NCBI RefSeq assembly: GCF_022760835.1
Contig: NZ_JAKTNQ010000009.1
Span: 1 to 64,000 of the forward strand
Length of the DNA: 64,000 nt
Origin: Thermus altitudinis
GTDB lineage: Bacteria; Deinococcota; Deinococci; Deinococcales; Thermaceae
Reading direction: 5' to 3'
Notes under the pieces: model-generated
What the model was told of the DNA's origin: nothing
Database searches by the model: none
The model's input: the letters and a program-made list of their open reading frames with translations, nothing else
Shown here: positions 15,852 through 25,463 of the stretch, piece after piece
Numbering within the stretch: position 1 is the first letter of the stretch
Layout: each line of letters begins with the position of its first letter
Program-made: the position numbers and the translations under genes

Positions 15852-18800
15852 GGGCCACCTCCTTGCGGATGGAGTAGACCCGGCTCACGCCTCCTTGGGC
15901 GGTGACCCCGTAGAGGGCGTGGCAGGCCTCCATGGTGCGCTTTTGATGGGTGATGAGGATGAACTGCTGCCCCGAGTGCAGGAACCGGGTGAAACGGGCC
16001 AGGTTGGCGTCATCCAAGGCGGCGTCCACTTCGTCCAGTACCGCCAGGGGCAGACCCCCTTGGAGGTCCCCCAGGGAGAACAGAAAGGCCAAGGCGCCCA
16101 GGGTTTTTTCTCCCAGGGAAAGGAGGCGGAGGTCCTGGGTGCGTTTGCCTGCGGGAACCAGCGCCAGCTTCAGGCCCCGGCCCTCCCGCCGCACCTCGGC
16201 CTGGGCTCCCAGGAGGGCAGAAGCGTTGCGCCGGAAGGCTTCCTGGAACACGGCGAAGCTTTCCCGCAAGCGCTCAGCGTATTCCCTTTCCACGGCCTTG
16301 GCCTCCGCCTCGAGGCGGTGCAGGGCTTCCAGGGCTTCTTGGACCTCCTCCTCCTGGGCTTTAAGGCGGGCTTCCAGCTGGACGAGTTCCCTTTCCGCCA
16401 GGGCGTTCACCGGTCCTAAACGGGCCCGCTCCCGTTCTAGCTGGGCCAGCTTGGCCTGCAGGGCCTTGGGGGTACCGGGGATCCTTTCCAGGGGAGGCAA
16501 AGCGGTCCGCTCCCGCAAAAGCTCCTCCAGGAGGGCTTCCCGGCGGGCCAGGAGGAGGCTTAGGTTTTCCCGCTCGGCCAAAAGGGCGTTGGCCCGGGTG
16601 AGGGCCCGGGTTTCCCGTTCCTGAAGCGCTCGCCTTTCCTCCCGTAAGGCCACCAGCTGGCCCTCCAGGGCTTGCATCTCGGCCAGGAGGGGTTCGGTGG
16701 CGGCCAGTTGGGCCTTCAGCTCCTCCATTCGCAGCTGGAGGCGGCGCACCTCCTGTTGCGCCTCTTCCCAGGCTTTCTGGGCTTGGGAAAGAAGCTGCCA
16801 GCGTTCGTGGGCCTCGGCCTGGGCCAAGGCTTCCTCCAGCTTTCTTAGCTCCTCCTCCAGGACCTGGAGCTGGGTTTCCTCCCAGGGGTCTTGGGGAGGC
16901 GGGGGGGGCTCTGGGGGCGGGGGTAGGGGGGAGGCGAGGGAACGCTGGAGGGTGGCCACCTGGGCCCGGAGTTCCTCCAGGTGCTGGTAGGAGGCCAAGG
17001 GGGCCAAGGCCTCCTCCAGGGCCCGGACCTTTTGCCGGAGGAGCTCTTCTTCGGCCTCGAGGTCCTCCAGGCGCCGTCTTAGGAGGAGGGTCTCTCCTCC
17101 TCCCCTTGGCCTTCCCCCGGTGAGGGCCCCCAGGCGTTCCAGCACCTCTCCTTCTACGGTGACCAGCCGTTCCCTGCCCCCCGCTTTACGGTAGGCGAGG
17201 GCGGTATCCAGGTCCCTGAAGACCAGGGTGTCCCCGAAAAGGGTGAGGAGGACTTCCTCTTCGTGGGGTACCCCGAGCCGCAGCCGGGCCAGCCGGAAAG
17301 CGGGTCCCAGGAGACCAGGGGCCGGCTGGGGTGAAGGGGGAGGTGGGGGGGAAAGAAGGCTTAAGGGTAAGAAGGTGGCCCGGCCCCCTTCCCGCTTAAG
17401 GAAGGCGATGGCGGCTTTGGCGGCTTCCTCATCCTGGGTAAGCACCCATTGGAGCCGGGGGCCCAGGGCCACCTCCAGGGCCAGCTCCAGCCCAGGTTCG
17501 GGCCTCACCAGGTCGGCCACCACCCCCAGGACCCCGGGAAGCCTGCGCACCTTTCTGGGGCCTTCTTGCAGGTCGCTTCCCGCCTGCAACAGGCGCCTGA
17601 GGCGCTCGGCCTCCCGCTGGGCGGCCTGGGCTTGGGCCTTGAGCTCGGCCAGCCTTGCCTCCAGCTGTCTTCTTTGGGCTGTCTGGGCCTCCAGGACCCT
17701 CAGGGCCTCCTGCTTGCGGCCAAGTTCCTCCTCCAGACGTTGCCGCCGGGCAAGGGCCTCCGCATAGGCCTTTTGCTTCTCCTCGTAGCGGGCCCGTTCG
17801 CTCAGATAGCGGCGCAGGGCCTCTTCGTGGCGGCGCTTTTCCTCTTTTAGCTGCTTTTCCCGGGCCCGCAGGGCCTTGAGGCGCTGGCGGAGTTCCTCCG
17901 CCGGTAGGGGGGGAGGGGGAATGGGGGGACCGGGGTCAGGCGGCGGGGGGCGGTCCAAGGTCTTTTGCAGCCGGGAAAGCTCTCTTAGCTCGCGCTCCCA
18001 GCCCTCCCGTTCCTTGAGGCGAAGGCGCACCGCCTCCAGTTCCTGGCGCAAGGCCTCCTCCTTCTTGCCTAGGGTTTGGCGGTGGGCCTCGAGCCCTGCC
18101 CGTTCCTCCTTTAGGGTTTCCTCTTCCTGGGCTAGGGCTTCAAGCCTTTCCTGGGCCCTTTGCATCTCCTTCTGGGCTTCCTCTATCCGGGCCTCGAGGA
18201 GGCTTGCCTTCAGCGCCAGAACCTGGAGGTCCAGCTCCCGGGCCCTTTGCGCGGTTGCCGCTTCCCTTCTTAGCCCTTCCGCCCGGGCCTGGAGTTCCTC
18301 TAGCCCAAGCCTTCGCTGCTCCAAGAGGTCCCAGGCTTCCCGAAGGCGTTCTTCCGTGGCCCGGGCCGCCTCCGCCACGGGCCTAAGTCCCGAGGCCTCC
18401 TCCAGATGGCCAAGGAGCACCTCTTCCGGGGCCTCCAGAAGGGCGGCCACCTCCCCTTGGCCCACGATGGCATACCCTCCGCGGCCCAGGCCGGTGCCGG
18501 CCAGGTGCAGGGCCAAGGCCTTGGCGCTCACGGGCCGGCCATTCACCCGGAACACGGAGCGCTCCCCCTCGATCCGCCTTTCCACCACCAGGCGCTCCCG
18601 GCCCCGGGAAAGCTCTAGGCGCACCTCCGCCATACCCTGGGGAGGGCGGCCATCGCTGCCGTGAAAGAGGAAGGCCTTAAGTTCCTGTCCCCTTAGCTCG
18701 TGGGCCCGGGCCCCGGTCACGAAGCGCAGGGCCTCCACCAGGTTGCTTTTGCCCGAGCCATTGGGCCCGATGATGCCGGTGATGGGGTCAGGAAAGTCCA

Positions 18801-18876
18801 AAGCGGTGCGCTCCGCAAAGGACTTGAACCCCTGGAGGAGCAAGCGGTCAATGCGCCAGGCTTCCTTTTCCCTCAT
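15838..18876 (-). CDS. smc: Chromosome segregation protein SMC
   Basis: A 1012-residue SMC ATPase that compacts and separates the chromosome with ScpA/ScpB (not in this window). N-terminal Walker A GPNGSGKSN (about 38-46), long Arg/Glu/Leu/Ala coiled coils (about 165-470 and 640-870), a hinge between about 470 and 620 beginning GVLGVVADLV, ABC signature LSLGEKTLGALAF (about 922-934, with Leu where LSGGE has Gly) and Walker B PLAVLDEVDAALD (about 950-962). It is shorter than the common 1170-1190 residues, meaning shorter arms. It overlaps the GerMN gene by 4 nt. Confidence 0.95.
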   Translation of the reverse strand: MREKEAWRIDRLLLQGFKSFAERTALDFPDPITGIIGPNGSGKSNLVEALRFVTGARAHELRGQELKAFLFHGSDGRPPQGMAEVRLELSRGRERLVVERRIEGERSVFRVNGRPVSAKALALHLAGTGLGRGGYAIVGQGEVAALLEAPEEVLLGHLEEASGLRPVAEAARATEERLREAWDLLEQRRLGLEELQARAEGLRREAATAQRARELDLQVLALKASLLEARIEEAQKEMQRAQERLEALAQEEETLKEERAGLEAHRQTLGKKEEALRQELEAVRLRLKEREGWERELRELSRLQKTLDRPPPPDPGPPIPPPPLPAEELRQRLKALRAREKQLKEEKRRHEEALRRYLSERARYEEKQKAYAEALARRQRLEEELGRKQEALRVLEAQTAQRRQLEARLAELKAQAQAAQREAERLRRLLQAGSDLQEGPRKVRRLPGVLGVVADLVRPEPGLELALEVALGPRLQWVLTQDEEAAKAAIAFLKREGGRATFLPLSLLSPPPPPSPQPAPGLLGPAFRLARLRLGVPHEEEVLLTLFGDTLVFRDLDTALAYRKAGGRERLVTVEGEVLERLGALTGGRPRGGGETLLLRRRLEDLEAEEELLRQKVRALEEALAPLASYQHLEELRAQVATLQRSLASPLPPPPEPPPPPQDPWEETQLQVLEEELRKLEEALAQAEAHERWQLLSQAQKAWEEAQQEVRRLQLRMEELKAQLAATEPLLAEMQALEGQLVALREERRALQERETRALTRANALLAERENLSLLLARREALLEELLRERTALPPLERIPGTPKALQAKLAQLERERARLGPVNALAERELVQLEARLKAQEEEVQEALEALHRLEAEAKAVEREYAERLRESFAVFQEAFRRNASALLGAQAEVRREGRGLKLALVPAGKRTQDLRLLSLGEKTLGALAFLFSLGDLQGGLPLAVLDEVDAALDDANLARFTRFLHSGQQFILITHQKRTMEACHALYGVTAQGGVSRVYSIRKEVAHDPE

Positions 18877-19370
18877 GGCAGGCGATAAGGTTGGCTTAGG
18901 TCTAAATGGGCCAGCCCCGGCTTAGGCTCCCCCTCCACCAGGAAGCGCACCTCCTGGGCCTGGGGGAAGGTGGCCAGGAGGGTGTAGGCCAGGCTGTAGA
19001 GGCGTAGGGCTTCCTGGCTGGCATCCAGACCCAGGGGGAAATCGGCGGGAAGATCCACCACGAGAACCTGGGCCATCCGGTAGAGGCCCCGGGGTTTAGG
19101 GGCCTGCAAGGCCTCGGCCCAGGCGGCCAGAGCTTTGTTCTCCGGCGTATCCCCCGGGGCCAGCTCCAGGGTGCGGGTTTCCTTGCGGAGGCCTTGAGGG
19201 GGGTTGGGAAGGTAAAGGATGATGGGCAGGCTGCTTGCGGCCAGGGTCTCCTCCGAGGGCAAGGGCAGGGCGGAGGCAGCCTGGTGCCCTGGGCTTTGCC
19301 AGTAGACCAGAGCCCCCAGGGCGAAGAAGGCAAGGCCAAGGAGGTTCCAGAAGGTCAAGAGTCGGCGCAT
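18873..19370 (-). CDS. GerMN-domain membrane-anchored protein
   Basis: A 165-residue protein. A single N-terminal membrane helix (about 4-24, LLTFWNLLGLAFFALGALVY) is followed by a GerMN-like domain (about 45-160), recognisable from the end VRFLVEGEPK then LDLSQPY. GerMN domains occur in cell-envelope and sporulation proteins, often beside N-acetylmuramoyl amidases, and the neighbour here is an amidase two bases away. It probably faces the periplasm and assists peptidoglycan remodelling. Thermus does not sporulate, so this is an envelope role by inference. Confidence 0.8.
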   Translation of the reverse strand: MRRLLTFWNLLGLAFFALGALVYWQSPGHQAASALPLPSEETLAASSLPIILYLPNPPQGLRKETRTLELAPGDTPENKALAAWAEALQAPKPRGLYRMAQVLVVDLPADFPLGLDASQEALRLYSLAYTLLATFPQAQEVRFLVEGEPKPGLAHLDLSQPYRLP

Positions 19371-19372
19371 GG

Positions 19373-20518
19373 TTACTCCAAGTAGGTGCGGATGGCCTGG
19401 GCGATGGCCTCCGCCACCTGGTTGCGGGCCTCAGGAGTCTTGAGCCGCTCCACCCCCACCTCCAGGAGTACCCCTGCCCCGGGGATGTCCGTGAGGGCGT
19501 AGGGACCCTCGGCCCGGGCCAGCACGAGGCCCAGGGCAGAGAAGGCCTTTTCCAAGGCCACGGCCAGGCGCCGCGGGTCACCGGCATAGACCTTCAACAA
19601 GGCGGCTTGCTCCGCTGGGGCCGTGGCCAGGAGGGCCTCGGCGTTCCGGGCAAGGGGAGAGGTGCGGGCCTTGGGGAGGTAGAGGTTCACGGCGCTGCCC
19701 TGGGTCACGTGCAGGGAAACCATCACCGAGGCGGTTTGCGCCTGGGCCAAGCGGGCCTCGAGGGGCACGTACTGGTCGGTTTGCCGGGTGAGTCTGGCGT
19801 TGGCCAGGCGGGAGGCTACCCTCTTGGCCAGATCCAGGGTGAGGTCCTTTTCCCAGAAGCCCCCCGCCGAGATACCTGGGTCCTGCCCCCCGTGTCCCGG
19901 GTCCAGGAGCACCGTGGGCCTGGGTCTAGCCAGGGAACCCCACTCCAGGACCACCTGGCCCCCGCCGGGGTAGAAGAGCCGGGCGGGCGGGCTTTCCAGG
20001 GCCAGGCGCAGGCCCTGGGCCTCCTGGCTCAGGCCCGCCCCTTCTCCCTGGGCCAGGAGGAAGAGGACGCTGTTGCCCTCCACCAGGGCGTTCACCTCCC
20101 GGGAGAAGCGCAGCAAAAGGCGGGCTGGCCCGCGTTCCACCGAAAGAAGCTTAGCCCAGGGAAGCCGGAGCAGGATACCTTCCTGGGCCCGGTATTCCAG
20201 GCCCAAGGCCTCGCTTAAGGGCCGTAGGGGGACAAGGACCTCCTGCCCCCGTTTCCAGGCCGCCCCCCGGGCGGCCGCCTGGGCCTCGTTGGCCACCAGG
20301 GGGAAGGCCTTGTAGCGGCTTCCCAGGCCCAGGGCCACCTGGCCTTCCCCTTGCCACAGGGCAAGTCCCAGGCCCCGGGCTATAAGGCCCACTTCCCCGT
20401 AGGCCAAGCCCCGCCCCCCGGGATACCAGGCCTGGCCCACCTCCCCCCCCACCAGGAGGGGCCTTGGCGCCTGGGCCAGGGCGAGAAGGAGGAACAAGGC
20501 CAGCGCCAGGAACCTCAT
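19373..20518 (-). CDS. N-acetylmuramoyl-L-alanine amidase (Amidase_3) with N-terminal stalk domain
   Basis: A 381-residue exported cell-wall hydrolase. A signal peptide (about 1-16, ending ALAQA) is followed by a copper amine oxidase N-like domain (to about 125, with VPLRPLSEALGL) and an amidase catalytic domain (about 195-381). Zn2+ ligands: His in LLDPGHGGQDPG (about 201-212), Glu in FWEKDLTLD (about 217-225) and His in VSLHVT (about 272); the catalytic Glu is in VLLEVGVERL near 355. It cuts the bond between MurNAc and the stem peptide. It overlaps smpB by 4 nt (ATGA) and is followed by GerMN. Confidence 0.92.
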   Translation of the reverse strand: MRFLALALFLLLALAQAPRPLLVGGEVGQAWYPGGRGLAYGEVGLIARGLGLALWQGEGQVALGLGSRYKAFPLVANEAQAAARGAAWKRGQEVLVPLRPLSEALGLEYRAQEGILLRLPWAKLLSVERGPARLLLRFSREVNALVEGNSVLFLLAQGEGAGLSQEAQGLRLALESPPARLFYPGGGQVVLEWGSLARPRPTVLLDPGHGGQDPGISAGGFWEKDLTLDLAKRVASRLANARLTRQTDQYVPLEARLAQAQTASVMVSLHVTQGSAVNLYLPKARTSPLARNAEALLATAPAEQAALLKVYAGDPRRLAVALEKAFSALGLVLARAEGPYALTDIPGAGVLLEVGVERLKTPEARNQVAEAIAQAIRTYLE

Positions 20519-20949
20519 AGCTCCTCCAGGGCGCGGCGCACGGCCCGCTTCTTGTCGTCTTCCTTCCTTTGATAGGCCTTTTTCCCCCGGGCCAAACCCA
20601 GGAGCACCTTGGCGTAGCCCCGTTCGTTGAAGTAAATCTTAAGGGGTACCAGGGTGAGACCCTTTTGCTCCACCTTGCCCCTTAACCGGTTGAGCTCGTG
20701 GCGGTGAAGAAGGAGCTTCCGCTTTCTCCTGGGGTCCACGTTGGTGTAGGATCCCTTTTCGTAGGGGGCGATGTAGAGGTTTTCCAGGTAAAGCTCACCG
20801 TTTTCAAACTTGGCGAAGCTCCCGGTAAAATCCACCTTACCGGCGCGCAGGGACTTGACCTCGGTTCCCTTGAGGACCAGCCCTGCCTCGTAGGTTTCCA
20901 GGATCTCGTAGTCGTGCCGCGCCCGGCGGTTCTCCAGCACGAAGGCCAT
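20515..20949 (-). CDS. smpB: SsrA-binding protein SmpB
   Basis: A 144-residue SmpB, partner of tmRNA in ribosome rescue. It has the OB-like core (NRRARHDYEILETYEAG at about 6-22, then KSLRAGK), FNERGYAKVLLGLA near 107-120 and the basic C-terminal tail KKAYQRKEDDKKR that mimics the codon in the decoding centre. The longer frame to 21027 is an overlap shadow; the ATG at 20949 comes 1 nt after the stop of the upstream hydrolase and gives the known Thermus length. The ssrA gene itself was not seen in the window. Confidence 0.96.
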   Translation of the reverse strand: MAFVLENRRARHDYEILETYEAGLVLKGTEVKSLRAGKVDFTGSFAKFENGELYLENLYIAPYEKGSYTNVDPRRKRKLLLHRHELNRLRGKVEQKGLTLVPLKIYFNERGYAKVLLGLARGKKAYQRKEDDKKRAVRRALEEL

Positions 20950-20950
20950 C

Positions 20951-21661
20951 TTACCAAAGGCGGTAGGCTTCCGGCCGCCGGTGGCGGAGGATGGGGTAGC
21001 GGGCGCGGTACTCCTCCAGGAAGGCAAAGTCTAGGTCCACCAGCAGAACCCCCTCCTCATGCCTTAGGCCCAGGAGGCGCCCATCAGGGGCCACCGCCAG
21101 GGAGGGGCTTCCCGTGTCCGCACGGTTGGCCAGGAGCAAATAAGCCTGGTTCTCCGCAGCCCGGGCCCGGGCCAGGACCGAGAGAAGCTCTTGGTACTCC
21201 CCGGGCCAGGCCGAGCCCACCAGAAAGCCCTCGGCGCCCATCAGGGCATAACTGCGAAACAGCTCGGGAAAGTCCAGATCGTAGCAAAGGGCAAGCCCGA
21301 ACCGTTTGCCGCGAAACTCCCAGATCACGGGGCCTTCCCCGGGCGCAATCCCCTCATCCCCCTCCTCGTCCGACGCCAGGTAGGGATGCACCTTATCGTA
21401 AAAGGGACCCTGGGGGAAGATGCCAAGCCGGTTCCTGGGGCCAGGGGCCAGGAAGCCTGCGAGCACCGGTATCCGGTTTTCCTCAGCCAGGGCCTTAAGG
21501 GCTTGGGGAAGGGTGTCTTCCCCTTGCTTCCCCAGGACCAGCTCGGGAAGGAGGAGGGCCAAGGCCCCCTCCCCTTGCGCCCTTTCTAATAGGGGTAGGA
21601 GGGCCTGGAGCAACTCGGAAACGCTAGGCCTTTTGCCCAGGTGGGCTAGGGCTACCCGCAC
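20951..21661 (-). CDS. Carbon-nitrogen hydrolase (nitrilase superfamily)
   Basis: A 236-residue enzyme with the Glu-Lys-Cys triad: Glu in LPELVLG (about 40), Lys in FYDKVHPY (about 89) and Cys in ALCYDLDFPE (about 125). It begins with GTG, 1 nt after the bioY stop. Typical members act as omega-amidases, amidases or carbamoylases; the substrate cannot be read from sequence. At 236 residues it is shorter than the usual 260-280 but keeps the whole catalytic set. Confidence 0.87.
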   Translation of the reverse strand: MRVALAHLGKRPSVSELLQALLPLLERAQGEGALALLLPELVLGKQGEDTLPQALKALAEENRIPVLAGFLAPGPRNRLGIFPQGPFYDKVHPYLASDEEGDEGIAPGEGPVIWEFRGKRFGLALCYDLDFPELFRSYALMGAEGFLVGSAWPGEYQELLSVLARARAAENQAYLLLANRADTGSPSLAVAPDGRLLGLRHEEGVLLVDLDFAFLEEYRARYPILRHRRPEAYRLW

Positions 21662-21662
21662 G

Positions 21663-22271
21663 CTAGCGCTTTCCCAAGAGTTTCCAGGCGGAGGGCAAGA
21701 GGAGGGCAGCCAGGACCGCCTTCACCAGGTCCCCGGGGATGAAGGGGAAGAGCCCCATGGCCAGAAGTGCACCGGTTCCGGCGAACTTTCCTGCCCCCAT
21801 GAGCCAGGCGGCAAGCCAGGGAAGCCCCACCAGGTAGAGGAGGGCGTTGCCCGCCAGCATGGCCAGTAGGGTACCCAGGAAGCTGCGGTCTAGGCCGAAC
21901 CGCTCCACCAAAAGACCCACGAGCCCCGCTGCCAAGGGGAAGGCCAACAGGAACCCTCCGGTGGGGCCCAGAATCTTGGCCAGGCCGCCCGTGCCCCCCG
22001 CGAAGACGGGTAGCCCCATGGCGCCCTCCGCCACATAGGCGAGAAGGGCTAGGAATCCCAGGCGGCTACCCAGGGCCGCGCCCACCAGAAGAATCGCCAG
22101 GGTCTGGCCGGTGATGGGCACGGGGGTGAAGGGCAAAGGGATGTTGATCCTGGCGGCCAGGGCCACGAGGAGGCTACCCGCCAGGATTAGGGTGAGGTCG
22201 CGAGCCAGGCTACGGTTTGGCCAAAGGATCTTAACCAAGGGGGTATAGGGAAGAACCTCGGTTTTCCACAT
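21663..22271 (-). CDS. bioY: BioY biotin transporter substrate-binding component
   Basis: A 202-residue membrane protein of the BioY family, the S-component of ECF-type biotin uptake, which can also work alone. About six membrane helices; the family motif is visible in PFTPVPITGQT (about 46-56) and in the GGTGGLAKILGPTGGFLLAF stretch (about 92-111). The frame extends to 22304, but GGAGG 5 nt before the ATG at 22271 decides the start. No EcfA/T genes are nearby. It heads the seven-gene run ending in mazG, so biotin transport and chromosome/cell-wall genes may share a transcript. Confidence 0.93.
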   Translation of the reverse strand: MWKTEVLPYTPLVKILWPNRSLARDLTLILAGSLLVALAARINIPLPFTPVPITGQTLAILLVGAALGSRLGFLALLAYVAEGAMGLPVFAGGTGGLAKILGPTGGFLLAFPLAAGLVGLLVERFGLDRSFLGTLLAMLAGNALLYLVGLPWLAAWLMGAGKFAGTGALLAMGLFPFIPGDLVKAVLAALLLPSAWKLLGKR

Positions 22272-22306
22272 AGCTACCTCCGGGACCACCTGGGTGGCCG
22301 TCAACC

Positions 22307-22335
22307 ATGCTAGGGTTTTGGGGTTTACGGGTCAA
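22307..22335 (-). promoter_or_regulatory. bioY promoter
   Basis: Minus strand TTGACC (22335-22330), 17-nt spacer, TAGCAT (22312-22307). The leader is about 30 nt and holds a small CCACC/GGTGG hairpin before the GGAGG. Confidence 0.65.
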
Positions 22336-22387
22336 GGCTGGGGGTTCGCTTAAGCCAAGTGCCGGGAATCACTTATGGAAAAGCCGC

Positions 22388-22393
22388 TATACT
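22388..22393 (+). promoter_or_regulatory. gap -10 element
   Basis: TATACT at 22388-22393 without a clear -35, followed by a leader of about 58 nt before the gap ATG. The ribosome site GGAGG is at 22447-22451. Confidence 0.5.
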
Positions 22394-22454
22394 AAAGCCA
22401 TAGCTCTTTACCCCGCCGGCACAGCAGGGGGGCAGGAGCCACGCTAGGAGGTAA

Positions 22455-23453
<999 letters not shown>

Positions 23454-24623
23454 ATGCGCACGTTACAGGATCTGGATGCCCGGAGCAAGCGCATCCTGGT
23501 GCGGGTGGACTACAACGTACCCATCAAGGAGGGGGCGGTGCAGGACGATACCCGCATCCAAGAAAGCCTTCCCACCCTGCGCCACCTTCTGGAACAAGGG
23601 GCCTCCCTGGTGCTTCTTTCCCACCTGGGTCGGCCCAAGGGGGTGGACCCCAAGTACTCCCTGGCCCCGGTGGCGGAGGCCTTAGGCCGGTATCTAACCG
23701 GTGTCCGTTTCGTGCCCCACAGCCCCGGTTCCGACCAGGCGCATCAGGCGGTAGAGGCCCTGGCCCCGGGTGAGGTGGCCCTTTTGGAAAACGTGCGCTT
23801 TGAACCGGGGGAGGAGAAGAACGACCCCGAGCTTGCCGCCCGTTATGCCCGGCTGGGGGAGGCTTTTGTCCTGGATGCCTTCGGGAGCGCCCACCGGGCC
23901 CACGCCAGCGTGGTGGGGGTGGCCAGGCTTCTTCCTTCCTTTGCCGGTTTCCTCATGGAAAGGGAGGTGAAGGCTCTTTCCCGCCTCCTAAGGAATCCGG
24001 AAAAGCCCTATGCGGTGGTCATTGGTGGGGCCAAGGTCTCCGACAAGATCGGGGTGATTGAGAACCTCCTGCCCCGCATAGACCGCCTCTTCATCGGCGG
24101 GGCCATGGCCTTCACCTTCATCAAGGCCATGGGTGGTGAGGTGGGGAAGAGCCTGGTGGAGGAAGACCGCCTGGATTTGGCGAGGGACCTCTTGAGGAGG
24201 GCGGAGTCCTTGGGGGTGAAGGTGTACCTCCCCGTGGATGTGGTGGCGGCGGAGCGGATTGAGGCGGGGGTGGAAACCCGCACCTTTCCCGCCGATGCCA
24301 TTCCGGTGCCCTTTATGGGCCTAGACATCGGTCCCCAGACCCAGGAGGCTTTCGCCGAGGCCCTCAAGGGATCCAAGACGGTTTTTTGGAACGGTCCCAT
24401 GGGGGTCTTTGAGGTACCGCCCTTTGACCAGGGCACCCTGGCGGTGGGCCGGGCACTGGCGGCCTTGGAGGGGGCCTTCACCGTGGTGGGGGGCGGGGAC
24501 TCGGTGGCGGCGGTGAACCGTCTGGGCCTCAAGGAGCGCTTCAGCCACGTCTCCACCGGGGGTGGGGCGAGCCTGGAGTACCTGGAAAAGGGTACCCTTC
24601 CGGGGATTGAGGTCCTAGAGTAA
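23454..24623 (+). CDS. pgk: Phosphoglycerate kinase
   Basis: A 389-residue PGK making ATP from 1,3-bisphosphoglycerate. [11 protein letters not shown] (about 17-27) at the N-terminal substrate site, [10 protein letters not shown] (about 55-64), [12 protein letters not shown] (about 188-199) and the nucleotide-site GGGDSVAAV near 343-351 are all present. It is followed by an intrinsic terminator, so gap-pgk form one transcriptional unit and tpiA has its own promoter. Confidence 0.98.
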   Translation: MRTLQDLDARSKRILVRVDYNVPIKEGAVQDDTRIQESLPTLRHLLEQGASLVLLSHLGRPKGVDPKYSLAPVAEALGRYLTGVRFVPHSPGSDQAHQAVEALAPGEVALLENVRFEPGEEKNDPELAARYARLGEAFVLDAFGSAHRAHASVVGVARLLPSFAGFLMEREVKALSRLLRNPEKPYAVVIGGAKVSDKIGVIENLLPRIDRLFIGGAMAFTFIKAMGGEVGKSLVEEDRLDLARDLLRRAESLGVKVYLPVDVVAAERIEAGVETRTFPADAIPVPFMGLDIGPQTQEAFAEALKGSKTVFWNGPMGVFEVPPFDQGTLAVGRALAALEGAFTVVGGGDSVAAVNRLGLKERFSHVSTGGGASLEYLEKGTLPGIEVLE

Positions 24624-24638
24624 AGAGGCAGGTTCCGG

Positions 24639-24662
24639 CCCCGCCCTCGCGGGCGGGGTTTT
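24639..24662 (+). terminator. Intrinsic terminator between pgk and tpiA
   Basis: CCCCGCCC (24639-24646), loop TCGC, GGGCGGGG (24651-24658), then TTTT (24659-24662). Confidence 0.85.
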
Positions 24663-24666
24663 CCTA

Positions 24667-24672
24667 TAGGAT
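24667..24672 (+). promoter_or_regulatory. -10 element of a leaderless tpiA promoter
   Basis: TAGGAT ends 6 nt before the tpiA ATG, 4 nt after the terminator T tract. The -35 position lies inside the terminator stem. Confidence 0.6.
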
Positions 24673-24678
24673 GGCGGC

Positions 24679-25431
24679 ATGCGCAGGGTCTTGGTGGCAG
24701 GAAACTGGAAGATGCATAAGGTGCCCTCGGAGGCCCGGGTGTGGTTTGCCGAGCTCAAGAGGCTTTTACCCCCCTTGCAGTCCGAGGCGGCGGTGTTGCC
24801 GGCCTTTCCCATGTTGCCTTTGGCCAAGGAGGTGTTTTCCGGAAGCCAGGTGGCCTATGGGGCCCAGGATGTCTCCCGCCACCGGGAAGGGGCCTACACG
24901 GGGGAGGTTTCCGCCCGGATGCTCTCCGACCTAGGGTGCCGCTACGCCATCGTGGGGCATTCGGAAAGGCGGCGCTACCATGGGGAAAGCGACTCTCTGG
25001 TGGCGGAGAAGGCCAAAAGGCTTTTGGAAGAGGGGATTACCCCCATCCTCTGCGTAGGGGAACCCTTGGAGGTAAGGGAAAGGGGGGAGGCGGTGCCCTA
25101 TACCCTGGCCCAGCTGAGGGGGAGCCTCGAGGGGGTCAACCCCCCGGGTCCCGAGGCCCTGGTCATCGCCTACGAGCCGGTTTGGGCCATCGGCACCGGG
25201 CGGAACGCCACCCCCGAGGATGCCGAGGCCATGCACCAGGCCATCCGCCAGGCCCTGGCTGAGCTCTACGGAAGGGCGTTTGCGGATCGGGTCCGCATCC
25301 TGTATGGGGGCAGCGTCAACCCCAACAACTTCGCCGACCTCCTTTCCATGCCCAACGTGGACGGGGGGCTGGTGGGAGGGGCCAGCCTGGAGCTGGAAAG
25401 CTTCCTGAGCCTTCTCAGGATCACCGGTTGA
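24679..25431 (+). CDS. tpiA: Triosephosphate isomerase
   Basis: A 250-residue TIM. Phosphate/substrate residues GNWKMHK (8-14), catalytic His in IVGHSERRR near 93-101, catalytic Glu and flexible loop in [11 protein letters not shown] near 163-173, and LYGGSVN near 209-215. An ATG at 24671 out of frame is ignored; 24679 gives the family length. It is set apart from gap-pgk by a terminator and appears leaderless. Confidence 0.98.
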   Translation: MRRVLVAGNWKMHKVPSEARVWFAELKRLLPPLQSEAAVLPAFPMLPLAKEVFSGSQVAYGAQDVSRHREGAYTGEVSARMLSDLGCRYAIVGHSERRRYHGESDSLVAEKAKRLLEEGITPILCVGEPLEVRERGEAVPYTLAQLRGSLEGVNPPGPEALVIAYEPVWAIGTGRNATPEDAEAMHQAIRQALAELYGRAFADRVRILYGGSVNPNNFADLLSMPNVDGGLVGGASLELESFLSLLRITG

Positions 25432-25463
25432 GGCGCAAAGGGCTTTGGGCTACCCTTATACCT

